A DNA stretch of 64,000 bases. It comes from Ecdyonurus torrentis. Lineage: Eukaryota; Arthropoda; Insecta; Ephemeroptera; Heptageniidae. The notes below the pieces were generated by a model that saw nothing but the letters and a program-made list of their open reading frames with translations, was not told the DNA's origin and made no database searches. The stretch covers positions 24,438,662-24,502,661 of the forward strand of contig OX439134.1 in the NCBI GenBank assembly GCA_949318235.1. The letters are read 5' to 3'. Below, piece by piece: positions 1 to 13,340 of this stretch; position 1 is the stretch's first letter, and each line of letters starts with the position of its first letter. Made by a program: the position numbers and the translations under genes.

Positions 1-273
1 CTGAAATGTAGCACTTTAAAATGCCTTATGAAAAAATTATTACACTTTAGTCGCAAAAAATAAAACTTTCTCAGTTTTTGAGAATTTTCGTATTTTCTTA
101 CCGATGTCTATAGCATTGTAGCCTATATGAAGAAGAAAAAAGTTTGTAACTCGAGTTCTAATTTAGATGGAAAGTTGCGGTTTAGAAATAAAGTGATGCA
201 AAACGCTCTATAGTACGAAATTCACCTCTAGAAACAAAATTGAGAAAAAAAAAAATTTCCAAAAAAATTGTGT

Positions 274-290
274 TTTTCAGATTCTGAAAA
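274..290. repeat. 17 bp perfect palindrome, one per satellite monomer (representative)
   Basis: TTTTCAGATTCTGAAAA reads the same on both strands around one central base, with 8 bp arms. It recurs in most monomers at the same phase. Some monomers break it: TTCATATTCTG at ~3,696, 6,092 and 9,855; TTCAGATTCTCAAAA at ~1,310 and many later sites; TTTTAGATTCTG at ~36,540, 39,960 and 43,038. It is the longest exact dyad noticed in the monomer and could seat a dimeric DNA-binding protein or form a cruciform. No function can be assigned from sequence alone. Confidence 0.8.
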
Positions 291-330
291 CGATTTTTGA
301 TGATATCTCAGAAACTAATAATGCTACAGA

Positions 331-672
331 CTTACGGTTTGAACTGAAATGTATCACTTTGAATTGTGTTATAAAAAGTTTATTACACTTTAGTCGCAAA
401 AAATAAAACTTTCTCAGTTTTTGAGAATTTTCGTATTTTCTTACCGATGTCTATAGCATTGTAGCCTATATGAAGAAGAAAAAAGTTTGTAACTCGAGTT
501 CTAATTTAGATGGAAAGTTGCGGTTTTGAAATAAAGTGATGCAAAACGCTCTTGAGTACTAAATTCACCTCTAGAAACAAAATTGAGAAAAATTATTTTT
601 CAAAAAAAATTGTGTTTTTCAGATTCTGAAAACGATTTTTGATGATATCTCAGAAACTAATAATGCTACAGA
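331..672. repeat. Representative 342 bp satellite monomer with internal landmarks
   Basis: One complete monomer, phased at CTTACGGTTT. In order it holds the variable segment after GAACTGAAATGTA (here TCACTTTGAATTGTG), a short hairpin TTCTCA-GTTTT-TGAGAA at 411-427, the segment CCGATGTCTATAGCATTGTAGC, the palindrome AACTCGAGTT at 491-500, GCAAAACGCTCTTGAG, CCTCTAGAAAC, an A/T-rich run and GATGATATCTCAG. Monomer types differ mainly in four places. These are GTAGCACTTTAAAATGCC versus GTATCACTTTGAAWTGT, CCGAAG versus CCGATG, GGTTTAGAAAT versus GGTTTTGAAAT, and the A/T run (poly-A versus AAAATAATTTTT). These variants are the markers used to trace the higher-order blocks. Confidence 0.95.
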
Positions 673-3600
673 CTTACGGTTTGAACTGAAATGTAGCACT
701 TTAAAATGCCTTATGAAAAAATTATTACACTTTAGTCGCAAAAAATAAAACTTTCTCAGTTTTTGAGAATTTTCGTATTTTCTTACCGATGTCTATAGCA
801 TTGTAGCCTATATGAAGAAGAAAAAAGTTTGTAACTCGAGTTCTAATTTAGATGGAAAGTTGCGGTTTAGAAATAAAGTGATGCAAAACGCTCTATAGTA
901 CTAAATTCACCTCTAGAAACAAAATTGAGAAAAAAAAAATTTCCAAAAAAATTGTGTTTTTCAGATTCTGAAAACGATTTTTGATGATATCTCAAAAACT
1001 AATAATGCTACAGACTTACGGTTTGAACTGAAATGTATCACTTTGAATTGTGTTATAAAAAGTTTATTACACTTTAGTCGCAAAAAATAAAACTTTCTCA
1101 GTTTTTGAGAATTTTCGTATTTTCTTACCGATGTCTATAGCATTGTAGCCTATATGAAGAAGAAAAAAGTTTGTAACTCGAGTTCTAATTTAGATGGAAA
1201 GTTGCGGTTTTGAAATAAAGTGATGCAAAACGCTCTTTAGTACTAAATTCACCTCTAGAAACAAAATTGAGAAAAATAATTTTTCAAAAAAAATTGTGTT
1301 TTTCAGATTCTCAAAACGATTTTTGATGATATCTCAGAAACTAATAATGCTACAGACTTACGGTTTGAACTGAAATGTATCACTTTGAAATGTCTTATGA
1401 AAAGTTTATTACACTTTAGTCGCAAAAAATAAAACTTTTTCAGTTTTTGAGAATTTTCGTATTTTTTTAGCGAAGTCTATAGCATTGTAGCCCATATGAA
1501 GAAGAAAAAAGTTTGTAACTCTAGTTCTAATTAAGATGGAAAGTTGCGGTTTTGAAATAAAGTGATGCAAAACGCTCTATAGTACTAAATTCACCTCTAG
1601 AAACAAAATTGAGAAAAAAAAATTTTCCAAAAAAATTGTGTTTTTCAGATTCTGAAAACGTATTTTGATGATATCTCAGAAACTAATAATGCTACAGACT
1701 TACGGTTTGAACTGAAATGTATCACTTTGAATTGTCTTATATTAAGTTTATTACACTTTAGTCGCAAAAAAATAAAACTTTCTCAGTTTTTGAGAATTTT
1801 CGTATTTTCTTACCGAAGTCTATAGCATTGTAGCCCATATGAAGAAGAAAAAAGTTTGTAACTCGAGTTCTAATTTAGATGGAAAGTTGCGGTTTAGAAA
1901 TTAAGTGATGCAAAACGCTCTATAGTACGAAATTCACCTCTAGAAACAAAATTGAGAAAAATAATTTTTCCAAAAAAATTGTGTTTTTCAGATTCTGAAA
2001 AAGATTTTTGATGATATCTCAGAAACAAATAATGCTACAGACTTACGGTTTGAACTGAAATGTAGCACTTTAAAATGCCTTATGAAAAAATTATTACACT
2101 TTAGTCGCAAAAAATAAAACTTTCTCAGTTTTTGAGAATTTTAGTATTTTCTTACCGATGTCTATAGCATTGTAGCCTATATGAAGAAGAAAAAAGTTTG
2201 TAACTCGAGTTCTAATTTAGATGGAAAGTTGCGGTTTAGAAATAAAGTGATGCAAAACGCTCTATAGTACTAAATTCACCTCTAGAAACAAAATTGAGAA
2301 AAAAAAAAATTTCCAAAAAAATTGTGTTTTTCAGATTCTGAAAACGATTTTTGATGATATCTCAGAAACTAATAATGCTACAGACTTACGGTTTGAACTG
2401 AAATGTATCACTTTAAATTGTGTTATAAAAAGTTTATTACACTTTAGTCGCAAAAAATAAAACTTTCTCAGTTTTTGAGAATTTTCGTATTTTCTTACCG
2501 ATGTCTATAGCATTGTAGCTCAAATAAAGAAAATAAAAGTTTGTAACTCGAGTTCAAATTGAGATAGAAAGTTGCAGTTTTGAAATAAAGTGATGCGAAA
2601 CATTCTATAATTTAAATTCACCTCTAGAAAAAAAATTGAGAAAAATAATTTTTCCAAAAAAAATTTTGTTTTTCAGATTCTGAAAACGATTTTTGATGAT
2701 ATCTCAGAAACTAATAATGCTACAGACTTACGGATTGAACTGAAATGTATCACTTTGAAATGTCTTATGAAAAGTTTATAACACTTTAGTCGCAAAAAAT
2801 AAAACTTTCTCAGTTTTTGAGAATTTTCGTATTTTCTTACCGAAGTCTATAGCATTGTAGCCCATATGAAGCAGAAAAAAGTTTGTAACTCGAGTTCTAA
2901 TTGAGATGGAAAATTGCGGTTTTGAAATAAAGTGATGCAAAACGCTCTATAGTACTAAATTCACCTCTAGAAACAAAATTGAGAAAAAAAAAATTTCCAA
3001 AAAAATTGTGTTTTTCAGATTCTGAAAACGTATTTTGATGATATCTCAGAAACTAATAATGCTACAGACTTACGGTTTGAACTGAAATTTATCACTTTGA
3101 ATTGTCTTATATTAAGTTTATTACACTTTAGTCGCAAAAAATAAAACTTTCTCAGTTTTTGAGAATTTTCGTATTTTCTTACCGAAGTCTATAGCATTGT
3201 AGCCCATATGAAGAAGAAAAAAGTTTGTAACTCGAGTTCTAATTTAGATGGAAAGTTGCGGTTTAGAAATAAAGTGATGCAAAACGCTCTATAGTACGAA
3301 ATTCACCTCTAGAAACAAAATTGAGAAAAAAAAAATTTCCAAAAAAATTGTGTTTTTCAGATTCTGAAAACGATTTTTGATGATATCTCAGAAACTAATA
3401 ATGCTACAGACTTACGGTTTGAACTGAAATGTATCACTTTGAATTGTGTTATAAAAAGTTTATTACACTTTAGTCGCAAAAAATAAAACTTTCTCAGTTT
3501 TTGAGAATTTTCGTATTTTCTTACCGAAGTCTATAGCATTGTAGCCCATATGAAGAAGAAAAAAGTTTGTAACTCGAGTTCTAATTGAGATGGAAAATTG

Positions 3601-6600
3601 CGGTTTTGAAATAAAGTGATGCAAAACGCTCTATAGTACTAAATTCACCTCTAGAAACAAAATTGAGAAAAAAAAAATTTCCAAAAAAATTGTGTTTTTC
3701 ATATTCTGAAAACGATTTTTGATGATATCTCAGAAACTAATAATGCTACAGACTTACGGTTTGAACTGAAATGTAGCACTTTAAAATGCCTTATGAAAAA
3801 ATTATTACACTTTAGTCGCAAAAAATAAAACTTTCTCAGTTTTTGAGAATTTTCGTATTTTCTTACCGATGTCTATAGCATTGTAGCCTATATGAAGAAG
3901 AAAAAAGTTTGTAACTCGAGTTCTAATTTAGATGGAAAGTTGCGGTTTAGAAATAAAGTGATGCAAAACGCTCTATAGTACTAAATTCACCTCTAGAAAC
4001 AAAATTGAGAAAAAAAAATTTTTCCAAAAAAATTGTGTTTTTCAGATTCTGAAAACGATTTTTGATGATATCTCAGAAACTAATAATGCTACAGACTTAC
4101 GGTTTGAACTGAAATGTATCACTTTGAATTGTGTTATAAAAAGTTTATTACACTTTAGTCGCAAAAAATAAAACTTTCTCAGTTTTTGAGAATTTTCGTA
4201 TTTTCTTACCGATGTCTATAGCATTGTAGCCTATATGAAGAAGAAAAAAGTTTGTAACTCGAGTTCTAATTTAGATGGAAAGTTGCGGTTTAGAAATAAA
4301 GTGATGCAAAACGCTCTATAGTACGAAATTCACCTCTAGAAACAAAATTGAGAAAAATAATTTTTCCAAAAAAATTGTGTTTTTCAGATTCTGAAAAAGA
4401 TTTTTGATGATATCTCAGAAACTAATAATGCTACAGACTTACGGTTTGAACTGAAATGTAGCACTTTAAAATGCCTTATGAAAAAATTATTACACTTTAG
4501 TCGCAAAAAATAAAACTTTCTCAGTTTTTGAGAATTTTAGTATTTTCTTACCGAAGTCTATAGCATTGTAGCCCATATGAAGAAGAAAAAAGTTTGTAAC
4601 TCTAGTTCTAATTAAGATGGAAAGTTGCGGTTTTGAAATAAAGTGATGCAAAACGCTCTATAGTACGAAATTCACCTCTAGAAACAAAATTGAGAAAAAT
4701 AATTTTTCCAAAAAAATTGTGTTTTTCAGATTCTGAAAAAGATTTTTGATGATATCTCAGAAACTAATAATGCTACAGACTTACGGTTTGAACTGAAATG
4801 TAGCACTTTAAAATGCCTTATGAAAAAATTATTACACTTTAGTCGCAAAAAATAAAACTTTCTCAGTTTTTGTGAATTTTAGTATTTTCTTACCGAAGTC
4901 TATAGCATTGTAGCCCATATGAAGAAGAAAAAAGTTTGTAACTCGAGTTCTAATTTAGATGGAAAGTTGCGGTTTTGAAATAAAGTGATGCAAAACGCTC
5001 TTTAGTACTAAATTCACCTCTAGAAACAAAATTGAGAAAAATAATTTTTCAAAAAAAATTGTGTTTTTCAGATTCTGAAAACGATTTTTGATGATATCTC
5101 AGAAACTAATAATGCTACAGAATTACGGTTTGAACTGAAATGTATCACTTTGAATTGTCTTATAAAAAGTTTATTACACTTTAGTCGCAAAAAATAAAAC
5201 TTTCTCAGTTTTTGAGAATTTTCGTATTTTCTTACCGAAGTCTATAGCATTGTAGCTCAAATAAAGAAAATAAAAGTTTGTAACTCGAGTTCAAATTGAG
5301 ATAGAAAGTTGCAGTTTTGAAATAAAGTGATGCGAAACATTCTATAGTTTTAAATTCACCTCTAGAAAAAAAATTGAGAAAAATAATTTTTCCAAAAAAA
5401 ATTTTGTTTTTCAGATTCTGAAAACGATTTTTGATGATATCTCAGAAACTAATAATGCTACAGACTTACGGTTTGAACTGAAATGTATCACTTTGAAATG
5501 TCTTATGAAAAGTTTATAACACTTTAGTCGCAAAAAATAAAACTTTCTCAGTTTTTGAGAATTTTCGTATTTTCTTACCGAAGTCTATAGCATTGTAGCC
5601 CATATGAAGCAGAAAAAAGTTTGTAACTCGAGTTCTAATTGAGATGGAAAATTGCGGTTTTGAAATAAAGTGATGCAAAACGCTCTATAGTACTAAATTC
5701 ACCTCTAGAAACAAAATTGAGAAAAAAAAATTTCCAAAAAAATTGTGTTTTTCAGATTCTGAAAACGATTTTTGATGATATCTCAGAAACTAATAATGCT
5801 ACAGACTTACGGTTTGAACTGAAATGTATCACTTTGAATTGTGTTATAAAAAGTTTATTACACTTTAGTCGCAAAAAATAAAACTTTCTCAGTTTTTGAG
5901 AATTTTCGTATTTTCTTACCGAAGTCTATAGCATTGTAGCCCATATGAAGAAGAAAAAAGTTTGTAACTCGAGTTCTAATTGAGATGGAAAATTGCGGTT
6001 TTGAAATAAAGTGATGCAAAACGCTCTATAGTACTAAATTCACCTCTAGAAACAAAATTGAGAAAAAAAAAAATTCCAAAAAAATTGTGTTTTTCATATT
6101 CTGAAAACGATTTTTGATGATATCTCAGAAACTAATAATGCTACAGACTTACGGTTTGAACTGAAATGTAGCACTTTAAAATGCCTTATGAAAAAATTAT
6201 TACACTTTAGTCGCAAAAAATAAAACTTTCTCAGTTTTTGAGAATTTTCGTATTTTCTTACCGATGTCTATAGCATTGTAGCCTATATGAAGAAGAAAAA
6301 AGTTTGTAACTCGAGTTCTAATTTAGATGGAAAGTTGCGGTTTAGAAATAAAGTGATGCAAAACGCTCTATAGTACGAAATTCACCTCTAGAAACAAAAT
6401 TGAGAAAAAAAAAAATTTCCAAAAAAATTGTGTTTTTCAGATTCTGAAAACGATTTTTGATGATATCTCAGAAACTAATAATGCTACAGACTTACGGTTT
6501 GAACTGAAATGTATCACTTTGAATTGTGTTATAAAAAGTTTATTACACTTTAGTCGCAAAAAATAAAACTTTCTCAGTTTTTGAGAATTTTCGTATTTTC

Positions 6601-9600
6601 TTACCGATGTCTATAGCATTGTAGCCTATATGAAGAAGAAAAAAGTTTGTAACTCGAGTTCTAATTTAGATGGAAAGTTGCGGTTTTGAAATAAAGTGAT
6701 GCAAAACGCTCTTGAGTACTAAATTCACCTCTAGAAACAAAATTGAGAAAAATTATTTTTCAAAAAAAATTGTGTTTTTCAGATTCTGAAAACGATTTTT
6801 GATGATATCTCAGAAACTAATAATGCTACAGACTTACGGTTTGAACTGAAATGTAGCACTTTAAAATGCCTTATGAAAAAATTATTACACTTTAGTCGCA
6901 AAAAATAAAACTTTCTCAGTTTTTGAGAATTTTCGTATTTTCTTACCGATGTCTATAGCATTGTAGCCTATATGAAGAAGAAAAAAGTTTGTAACTCGAG
7001 TTCTAATTTAGATGGAAAGTTGCGGTTTAGAAATAAAGTGATGCAAAACGCTCTATAGTACTAAATTCACCTCTAGAAACAAAATTGAGAAAAAAAAAAT
7101 TTCCAAAAAAATTGTGTTTTTCAGATTCTGAAAACGATTTTTGATGATATCTCAAAAACTAATAATGCTACAGACTTACGGTTTGAACTGAAATGTATCA
7201 CTTTGAATTGTGTTATAAAAAGTTTATTACACTTTAGTCGCAAAAAATAAAACTTTCTCAGTTTTTGAGAATTTTCGTATTTTCTTACCGATGTCTGTAG
7301 CATTGTAGCCTATATGAAGAAGAAAAAAGTTTGTAACTCGAGTTCTAATTTAGATGGAAAGTTGCGGTTTTGAAATAAAGTGATGCAAAACGCTCTTTAG
7401 TACTAAATTCACCTCTAGAAACAAAATTGAGAAAAATAATTTTTCAAAAAAAATTGTGTTTTTCAGATTCTCAAAACGATTTTTGATGATATCTCAGAAA
7501 CTAATAATGCTACAGACTTACGGTTTGAACTGAAATGTATCACTTTGAAATGTCTTATGAAAAGTTTATTACACTTTAGTCGCAAAAAATAAAACTTTTT
7601 CAGTTTTTGAGAATTTTCGTATTTTTTTAGCGAAGTCTATAGCATTGTAGCCCATATGAAGAAGAAAAAAGTTTGTAACTCTAGTTCTAATTAAGATGGA
7701 AAGTTGCGGTTTTGAAATAAAGTGATGCAAAACGCTCTATAGTACTAAATTCACCTCTAGAAACAAAATTGAGAAAAAAAAATTTTCCAAAAAAATTGTG
7801 TTTTTCAGATTCTGAAAACGTATTTTGATGATATCTCAGAAACTAATAATGCTACAGACTTACGGTTTGAACTGAAATGTATCACTTTGAAATGTCTTAT
7901 GAAAAGTTTATAACACTTTAGTCGCAAAAAATAAAACTTTCTCAGTTTTTGAGAATTTTCGTATTTTCTTACCGAAGTCTATAGCATTGTAGCCCATATG
8001 AAGAAGAAAAAAGTTTGTAACTCGAGTTCTAATTTAGATGGAAAGTTGCGGTTTAGAAATTAAGTGATGCAAAACGCTCTATAGTACGAAATTCACCTCT
8101 AGAAACAAAATTGAGAAAAATAATTTTTCCAAAAAAATTGTGTTTTTCAGATTCTGAAAAAGATTTTTGATGATATCTCAGAAACAAATAATGCTACAGA
8201 CTTACGGTTTGAACTGAAATGTAGCACTTTAAAATGCCTTATGAAAAAATTATTACACTTTAGTCGCAAAAAATAAAACTTTCTCAGTTTTTGAGAATTT
8301 TAGTATTTTCTTACCGATGTCTATAGCATTGTAGCCTATATGAAGAAGAAAAAAGTTTGTAACTCGAGTTCTAATTTAGATGGAAAGTTGCGGTTTAGAA
8401 ATAAAGTGATGCAAAACGCTCTATAGTACTAAATTCACCTCTAGAAACAAAATTGAGAAAAAAAAAAATTCCAAAAAAATTGTGTTTTTCAGATTCTGAA
8501 AACGATTTTTGATGATATCTCAGAAACTAATAATGCTACAGACTTACGGTTTGAACTGAAATGTATCACTTTAAATTGTGTTATAAAAAGTTTATTACAC
8601 TTTAGTCGCAAAAAATAAAACTTTCTCAGTTTTTGAGAATTTTCGTATTTTCTTACCGATGTCTATAGCATTGTAGCTCAAATAAAGAAAATAAAAGTTT
8701 GTAACTCGAGTTCAAATTGAGATAGAAAGTTGCAGTTTTGAAATAAAGTGATGCGAAACATTCTATAGTTTTAAATTCACCTCTAGAAAAAAAATTGAGA
8801 AAAATAATTTTTCCAAAAAAAATTTTGTTTTTCAGATTCTGAAAACGATTTTTGATGATATCTCAGAAACTAATAATGCTACAGACTTACGGTTTGAACT
8901 GAAATGTATCACTTTGAAATGTCTTATGAAAAGTTTATAACACTTTAGTCGCAAAAAATAAAACTTTCTCAGTTTTTGAGAATTTTCGTATTTTCTTACC
9001 GAAGTCTATAGCATTGTAGCCCATATGAAGCAGAAAAAAGTTTGTAACTCGAGTTCTAATTGAGATGGAAAATTGCGGTTTTGAAATAAAGTGATGCAAA
9101 ACGCTCTATAGTACTAAATTCACCTCTAGAAACAAAATTGAGAAAAAAAAAATTTCCAAAAAAATTGTGTTTTTCAGATTCTGAAAACGTATTTTGATGA
9201 TATCTCAGAAACTAATAATGCTACAGACTTACGGTTTGAACTGAAATTTATCACTTTGAATTGTCTTATATTAAGTTTATTACACTTTAGTCGCAAAAAA
9301 TAAAACTTTCTCAGTTTTTGAGAATTTTCGTATTTTCTTACCGAAGTCTATAGCATTGTAGCCCATATGAAGAAGAAAAAAGTTTGTAACTCGAGTTCTA
9401 ATTTAGATGGAAAGTTGCGGTTTAGAAATAAAGTGATGCAAAACGCTCTATAGTATGAAATTCACCTCTAGAAACAAAATTGAGAAAAAAAAAATTTCCA
9501 AAAAAATTGTGTTTTTCAGATTCTGAAAACGATTTTTGATGATATCTCAGAAACTAATAATGCTACAGACTTACGGTTTGAACTGAAATGTATCACTTTG

Positions 9601-11404
9601 AATTGTGTTATAAAAAGTTTATTACACTTTAGTCGCAAAAAATAAAACTTTCTCAGTTTTTGAGAATTTTCGTATTTTCTTACCGAAGTCTATAGCATTG
9701 TAGCCTATATGAAGAAGAAAAAAGTTTGTAACTCGAGTTCTAATTGAGATGGAAAATTGCGGTTTTGAAATAAAGTGATGCAAAACGCTCTATAGTACTA
9801 AATTCACCTCTAGAAACAAAATTGAGAAAAAAAAAATTTCCAAAAAAATTGTGTTTTTCATATTCTGAAAACGATTTTTGATGATATCTCAGAAACTAAT
9901 AATGCTACAGACTTACGGTTTGAACTGAAATGTAGCACTTTAAAATGCCTTATGAAAAAATTATTACACTTTAGTTGCAAAAAATAAAACTTTCTCAGTT
10001 TTTGAGAATTTTCGTATTTTCTTACCGATGTCTATAGCATTGTAGCCTATATGAAGAAGAAAAAAGTTTGTAACTCGAGTTCTAATTTAGATGGAAAGTT
10101 GCGGTTTAGAAATAAAGTGATGCAAAACGCTCTATAGTACTAAATTCACCTCTAGAAACAAAATTGAGAAAAAAAAAATTTTTCCAAAAAAATTGTGTTT
10201 TTCAGATTCTGAAAACGATTTTTGATGATATCTCAGAAACTAATAATGCTACAGACTTACGGTTTGAACTGAAATGTATCACTTTGAATTGTGTTATAAA
10301 AAGTTTATTACACTTTAGTCGCAAAAAATAAAACTTTCTCAGTTTTTGAGAATTTTCGTATTTTCTTACCGATGTCTATAGCATTGTAGCCTATATGAAG
10401 AAGAAAAAAGTTTGTAACTCGAGTTCTAATTTAGATGGAAAGTTGCGGTTTAGAAATAAAGTGATGCAAAACGCTCTATAGTACGAAATTCACCTCTAGA
10501 AACAAAATTGAGAAAAATAATTTTTCCAAAAAAATTGTGTTTTTTCAGATTCTGAAAAAGATTTTTGATGATATCTCAGAAACTAATAATGCTACAGACT
10601 TACGGTTTGAACTGAAATGTAGCACTTTAAAATGCCTTATGAAAAAATTATTACACTTTAGTCGCAAAAAATAAAACTTTCTCAGTTTTTGAGAATTTTC
10701 GTATTTTCTTACCGAAGTCTATAGCATTGTAGCCCATATGAAGAAGAAAAAAGTTTGTAACTCTAGTTCTAATTAAGATGGAAAGTTGCGGTTTTGAAAT
10801 AAAGTGATGCAAAACGCTCTATAGTACGAAATTCACCTCTAGAAACAAAATTGAGAAAAATAATTTTTCCAAAAAAATTGTGTTTTTCAGATTCTGAAAA
10901 AGATTTTTGATGATATCTCAGAAACTAATAATGCTACAGACTTACGGTTTGAACTGAAATGTAGCACTTTAAAATGCCTTATGAAAAAATTATTACACTT
11001 TAGTCGCAAAAAATAAAACTTTCTCAGTTTTTGAGAATTTTAGTATTTTCTTACCGAAGTCTATAGCATTGTAGCCCATATGAAGAAGAAAAAAGTTTGT
11101 AACTCGAGTTCTAATTTAGATGGAAAGTTGCGGTTTTGAAATAAAGTGATGCAAAACGCTCTTTAGTACTAAATTCACCTCTAGAAACAAAATTGAGAAA
11201 AATAATTTTTCAAAAAAAATTGTGTTTTTCAGATTCTGAAAACGATTTTTGATGATATCTCAGAAACTAATAATGCTACAGAATTACGGTTTGAACTGAA
11301 ATGTATCACTTTGAATTGTCTTATAAAAAGTTTATTACACTTTAGTCGCAAAAAATAAAACTTTCTCAGTTTTTGAGAATTTTCGTATTTTCTTACCGAA
11401 GTCT

Positions 11405-13340
11405 ATAGCATTGTAGCTCAAATAAAGAAAATAAAAGTTTGTAACTCGAGTTCAAATTGAGATAGAAAGTTGCAGTTTTGAAATAAAGTGATGCGAAACA
11501 TTCTATAGTTTTAAATTCACCTCTAGAAAAAAAATTGAGAAAAATAATTTTTCCAAAAAAAATTTTGTTTTTCAGATTCTGAAAACGATTTTTGATGATA
11601 TCTCAGAAACTAATAATGCTACAGACTTACGGTTTGAACTGAAATGTATCACTTTGAAATGTCTTATGAAAAGTTTATAACACTTTAGTCGCAAAAAATA
11701 AAACTTTCTCAGTTTTTGAGAATTTTCGTATTTTCTTACCGAAGTCTATAGCATTGTAGCCCATATGAAGCAGAAAAAAGTTTGTAACTCAAGTTCTAAT
11801 TGAGATGGAAAATTGCGGTTTTGAAATAAAGTGATGCAAAACGCTCTATAGTACTAAATTCACCTCTAGAACAAAATTGAGAAAAAAAAAATTTCCAAAA
11901 AAATTGTGTTTTTCAGATTCTGAAAACGTATTTTGATGATATCTCAGAAACTAATAATGCTACAGACTTACGGTTTGAACTGAAATTTATCACTTTGAAT
12001 TGTCTTATATTAAGTTTATTACACTTTAGTCGCAAAAAATAAAACTTTCTCAGTTTTTGAGAATTTTCGTATTTTCTTACCGAAGTCTATAGCATTGTAG
12101 CCCATATGAAGAAGAAAAAAGTTTGTAACTCGAGTTCTAATTTAAATGGAAAGTTGCGGTTTAGAAATAAAGTGATGCAAAACGCTCTATAGTACGAAAT
12201 TCACCTCTAGAAACAAAATTGAGAAAAAAAAAATTTCCAAAAAAATTGTGTTTTTCAGATTCTGAAAACGATTTTTGATGATATCTCAGAAACTAATAAT
12301 GCTACAGACTTACGGTTTGAACTGAAATGTATCACTTTGAATTGTGTTATAAAAAGTTTATTACACTTTAGTCGCAAAAAATAAAACTTTCTCAGTTTTT
12401 GAGAATTTTCGTATTTTCTTACCGATGTCTATAGCATTGTAGCTCAAATAAAGAAAATAAAAGTTTGTAACTCGAGTTCAAATTGAGATAGAAAGTTGCA
12501 GTTTTGAAATAAAGTGATGCGAAACATTCTATAGTTTTAAATTCACCTCTAGAAAAAAAATTGAGAAAAATAATTTTTCCAAAAAAAATTTTGTTTTTCA
12601 GATTCTGAAAACGATTTTTGATGATATCTCAGAAACTAATAATGCTACAGACTTACGGTTTGAACTGAAATGTATCACTTTGAAATGTCTTATGAAAAGT
12701 TTATAACACTTTAGTCGCAAAAAATAAAACTTTCTCAGTTTTTGAGAATTTTCGTATTTTCTTACCGAAGTCTATAGCATTGTAGCCCATATGAAGCAGA
12801 AAAAAGTTTGTAACTCAAGTTCTAATTGAGATGGAAAATTGCGGTTTTGAAATAAAGTGATGCAAAACGCTCTATAGTACTAAATTCACCTCTAGAACAA
12901 AATTGAGAAAAAAAAAATTTCCAAAAAAATTGTGTTTTTCAGATTCTGAAAACGTATTTTGATGATATCTCAGAAACTAATAATGCTACAGACTTACGGT
13001 TTGAACTGAAATTTATCACTTTGAATTGTCTTATATTAAGTTTATTACACTTTAGTCGCAAAAAATAAAACTTTCTCAGTTTTTGAGAATTTTCGTATTT
13101 TCTTACCGAAGTCTATAGCATTGTAGCCCATATGAAGAAGAAAAAAGTTTGTAACTCGAGTTCTAATTTAAATGGAAAGTTGCGGTTTAGAAATAAAGTG
13201 ATGCAAAACGCTCTATAGTACGAAATTCACCTCTAGAAACAAAATTGAGAAAAAAAAATTTCCAAAAAAATTGTGTTTTTCAGATTCTGAAAACGATTTT
13301 TGATGATATCTCAGAAACTAATAATGCTACAGACTTACGG
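11405..13340. repeat. Local 3-mer tandem duplication (~1,026 bp offset)
   Basis: About 11,405 to 12,314 is repeated at about 12,431 to 13,340. Three uncommon variants occur in both copies at this offset: AACTCAAGTT (11,787 and ~12,813), CACCTCTAGAACAAAATTG with one A missing (~11,860 and ~12,890), and TCTAATTTAAATGG (~12,140 and ~13,167). These variants were not noticed elsewhere in the window, so the event is recent and confined to this spot. It sits at the junction between the 18-mer and 23-mer blocks. Confidence 0.9.

Larger units (their letters stand above)
1..11860. repeat. Higher-order repeat: 18-mer, two copies at offset ~6,160 bp
   Basis: Positions 1 to ~5,700 match ~6,161 to ~11,860 at an offset of 6,159 to 6,160 bp, which is 18 monomers. 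Rare variants are shared at exactly this distance: CTCAAAAACT at 991 and 7,151, CTTGAGTACT at 551 and 6,711, and GGTTTAGAAATTAAG at ~1,890 and ~8,050. Copies differ locally: at ~1,740 the first copy has TATATTAAGTTTATTACAC where the second (~7,900) has TATGAAAAGTTTATAACAC. Near 5,760/11,920 the copies part (ACGATTTTTG versus ACGTATTTTG) and the right-hand neighbours differ. Confidence 0.9.

Noticed and set aside
411..427. Intrinsic terminator or ncRNA hairpin (TTCTCA-GTTTT-TGAGAA)
   Set aside because: The stem is only 6 bp and AT-rich, and it is present in every monomer. Nothing suggests an RNA gene.
7121..7303. Open reading frames of 60-73 codons on both strands inside the satellite (for example 7,121-7,303, 17,385-17,576, 25,252-25,443, 30,383-30,574, 32,031-32,222, 37,331-37,552)
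   Set aside because: They recur with the monomer period and are closed by single-base differences between copies. They have no domain, no conserved start and no codon bias, so they are repeat shadows.
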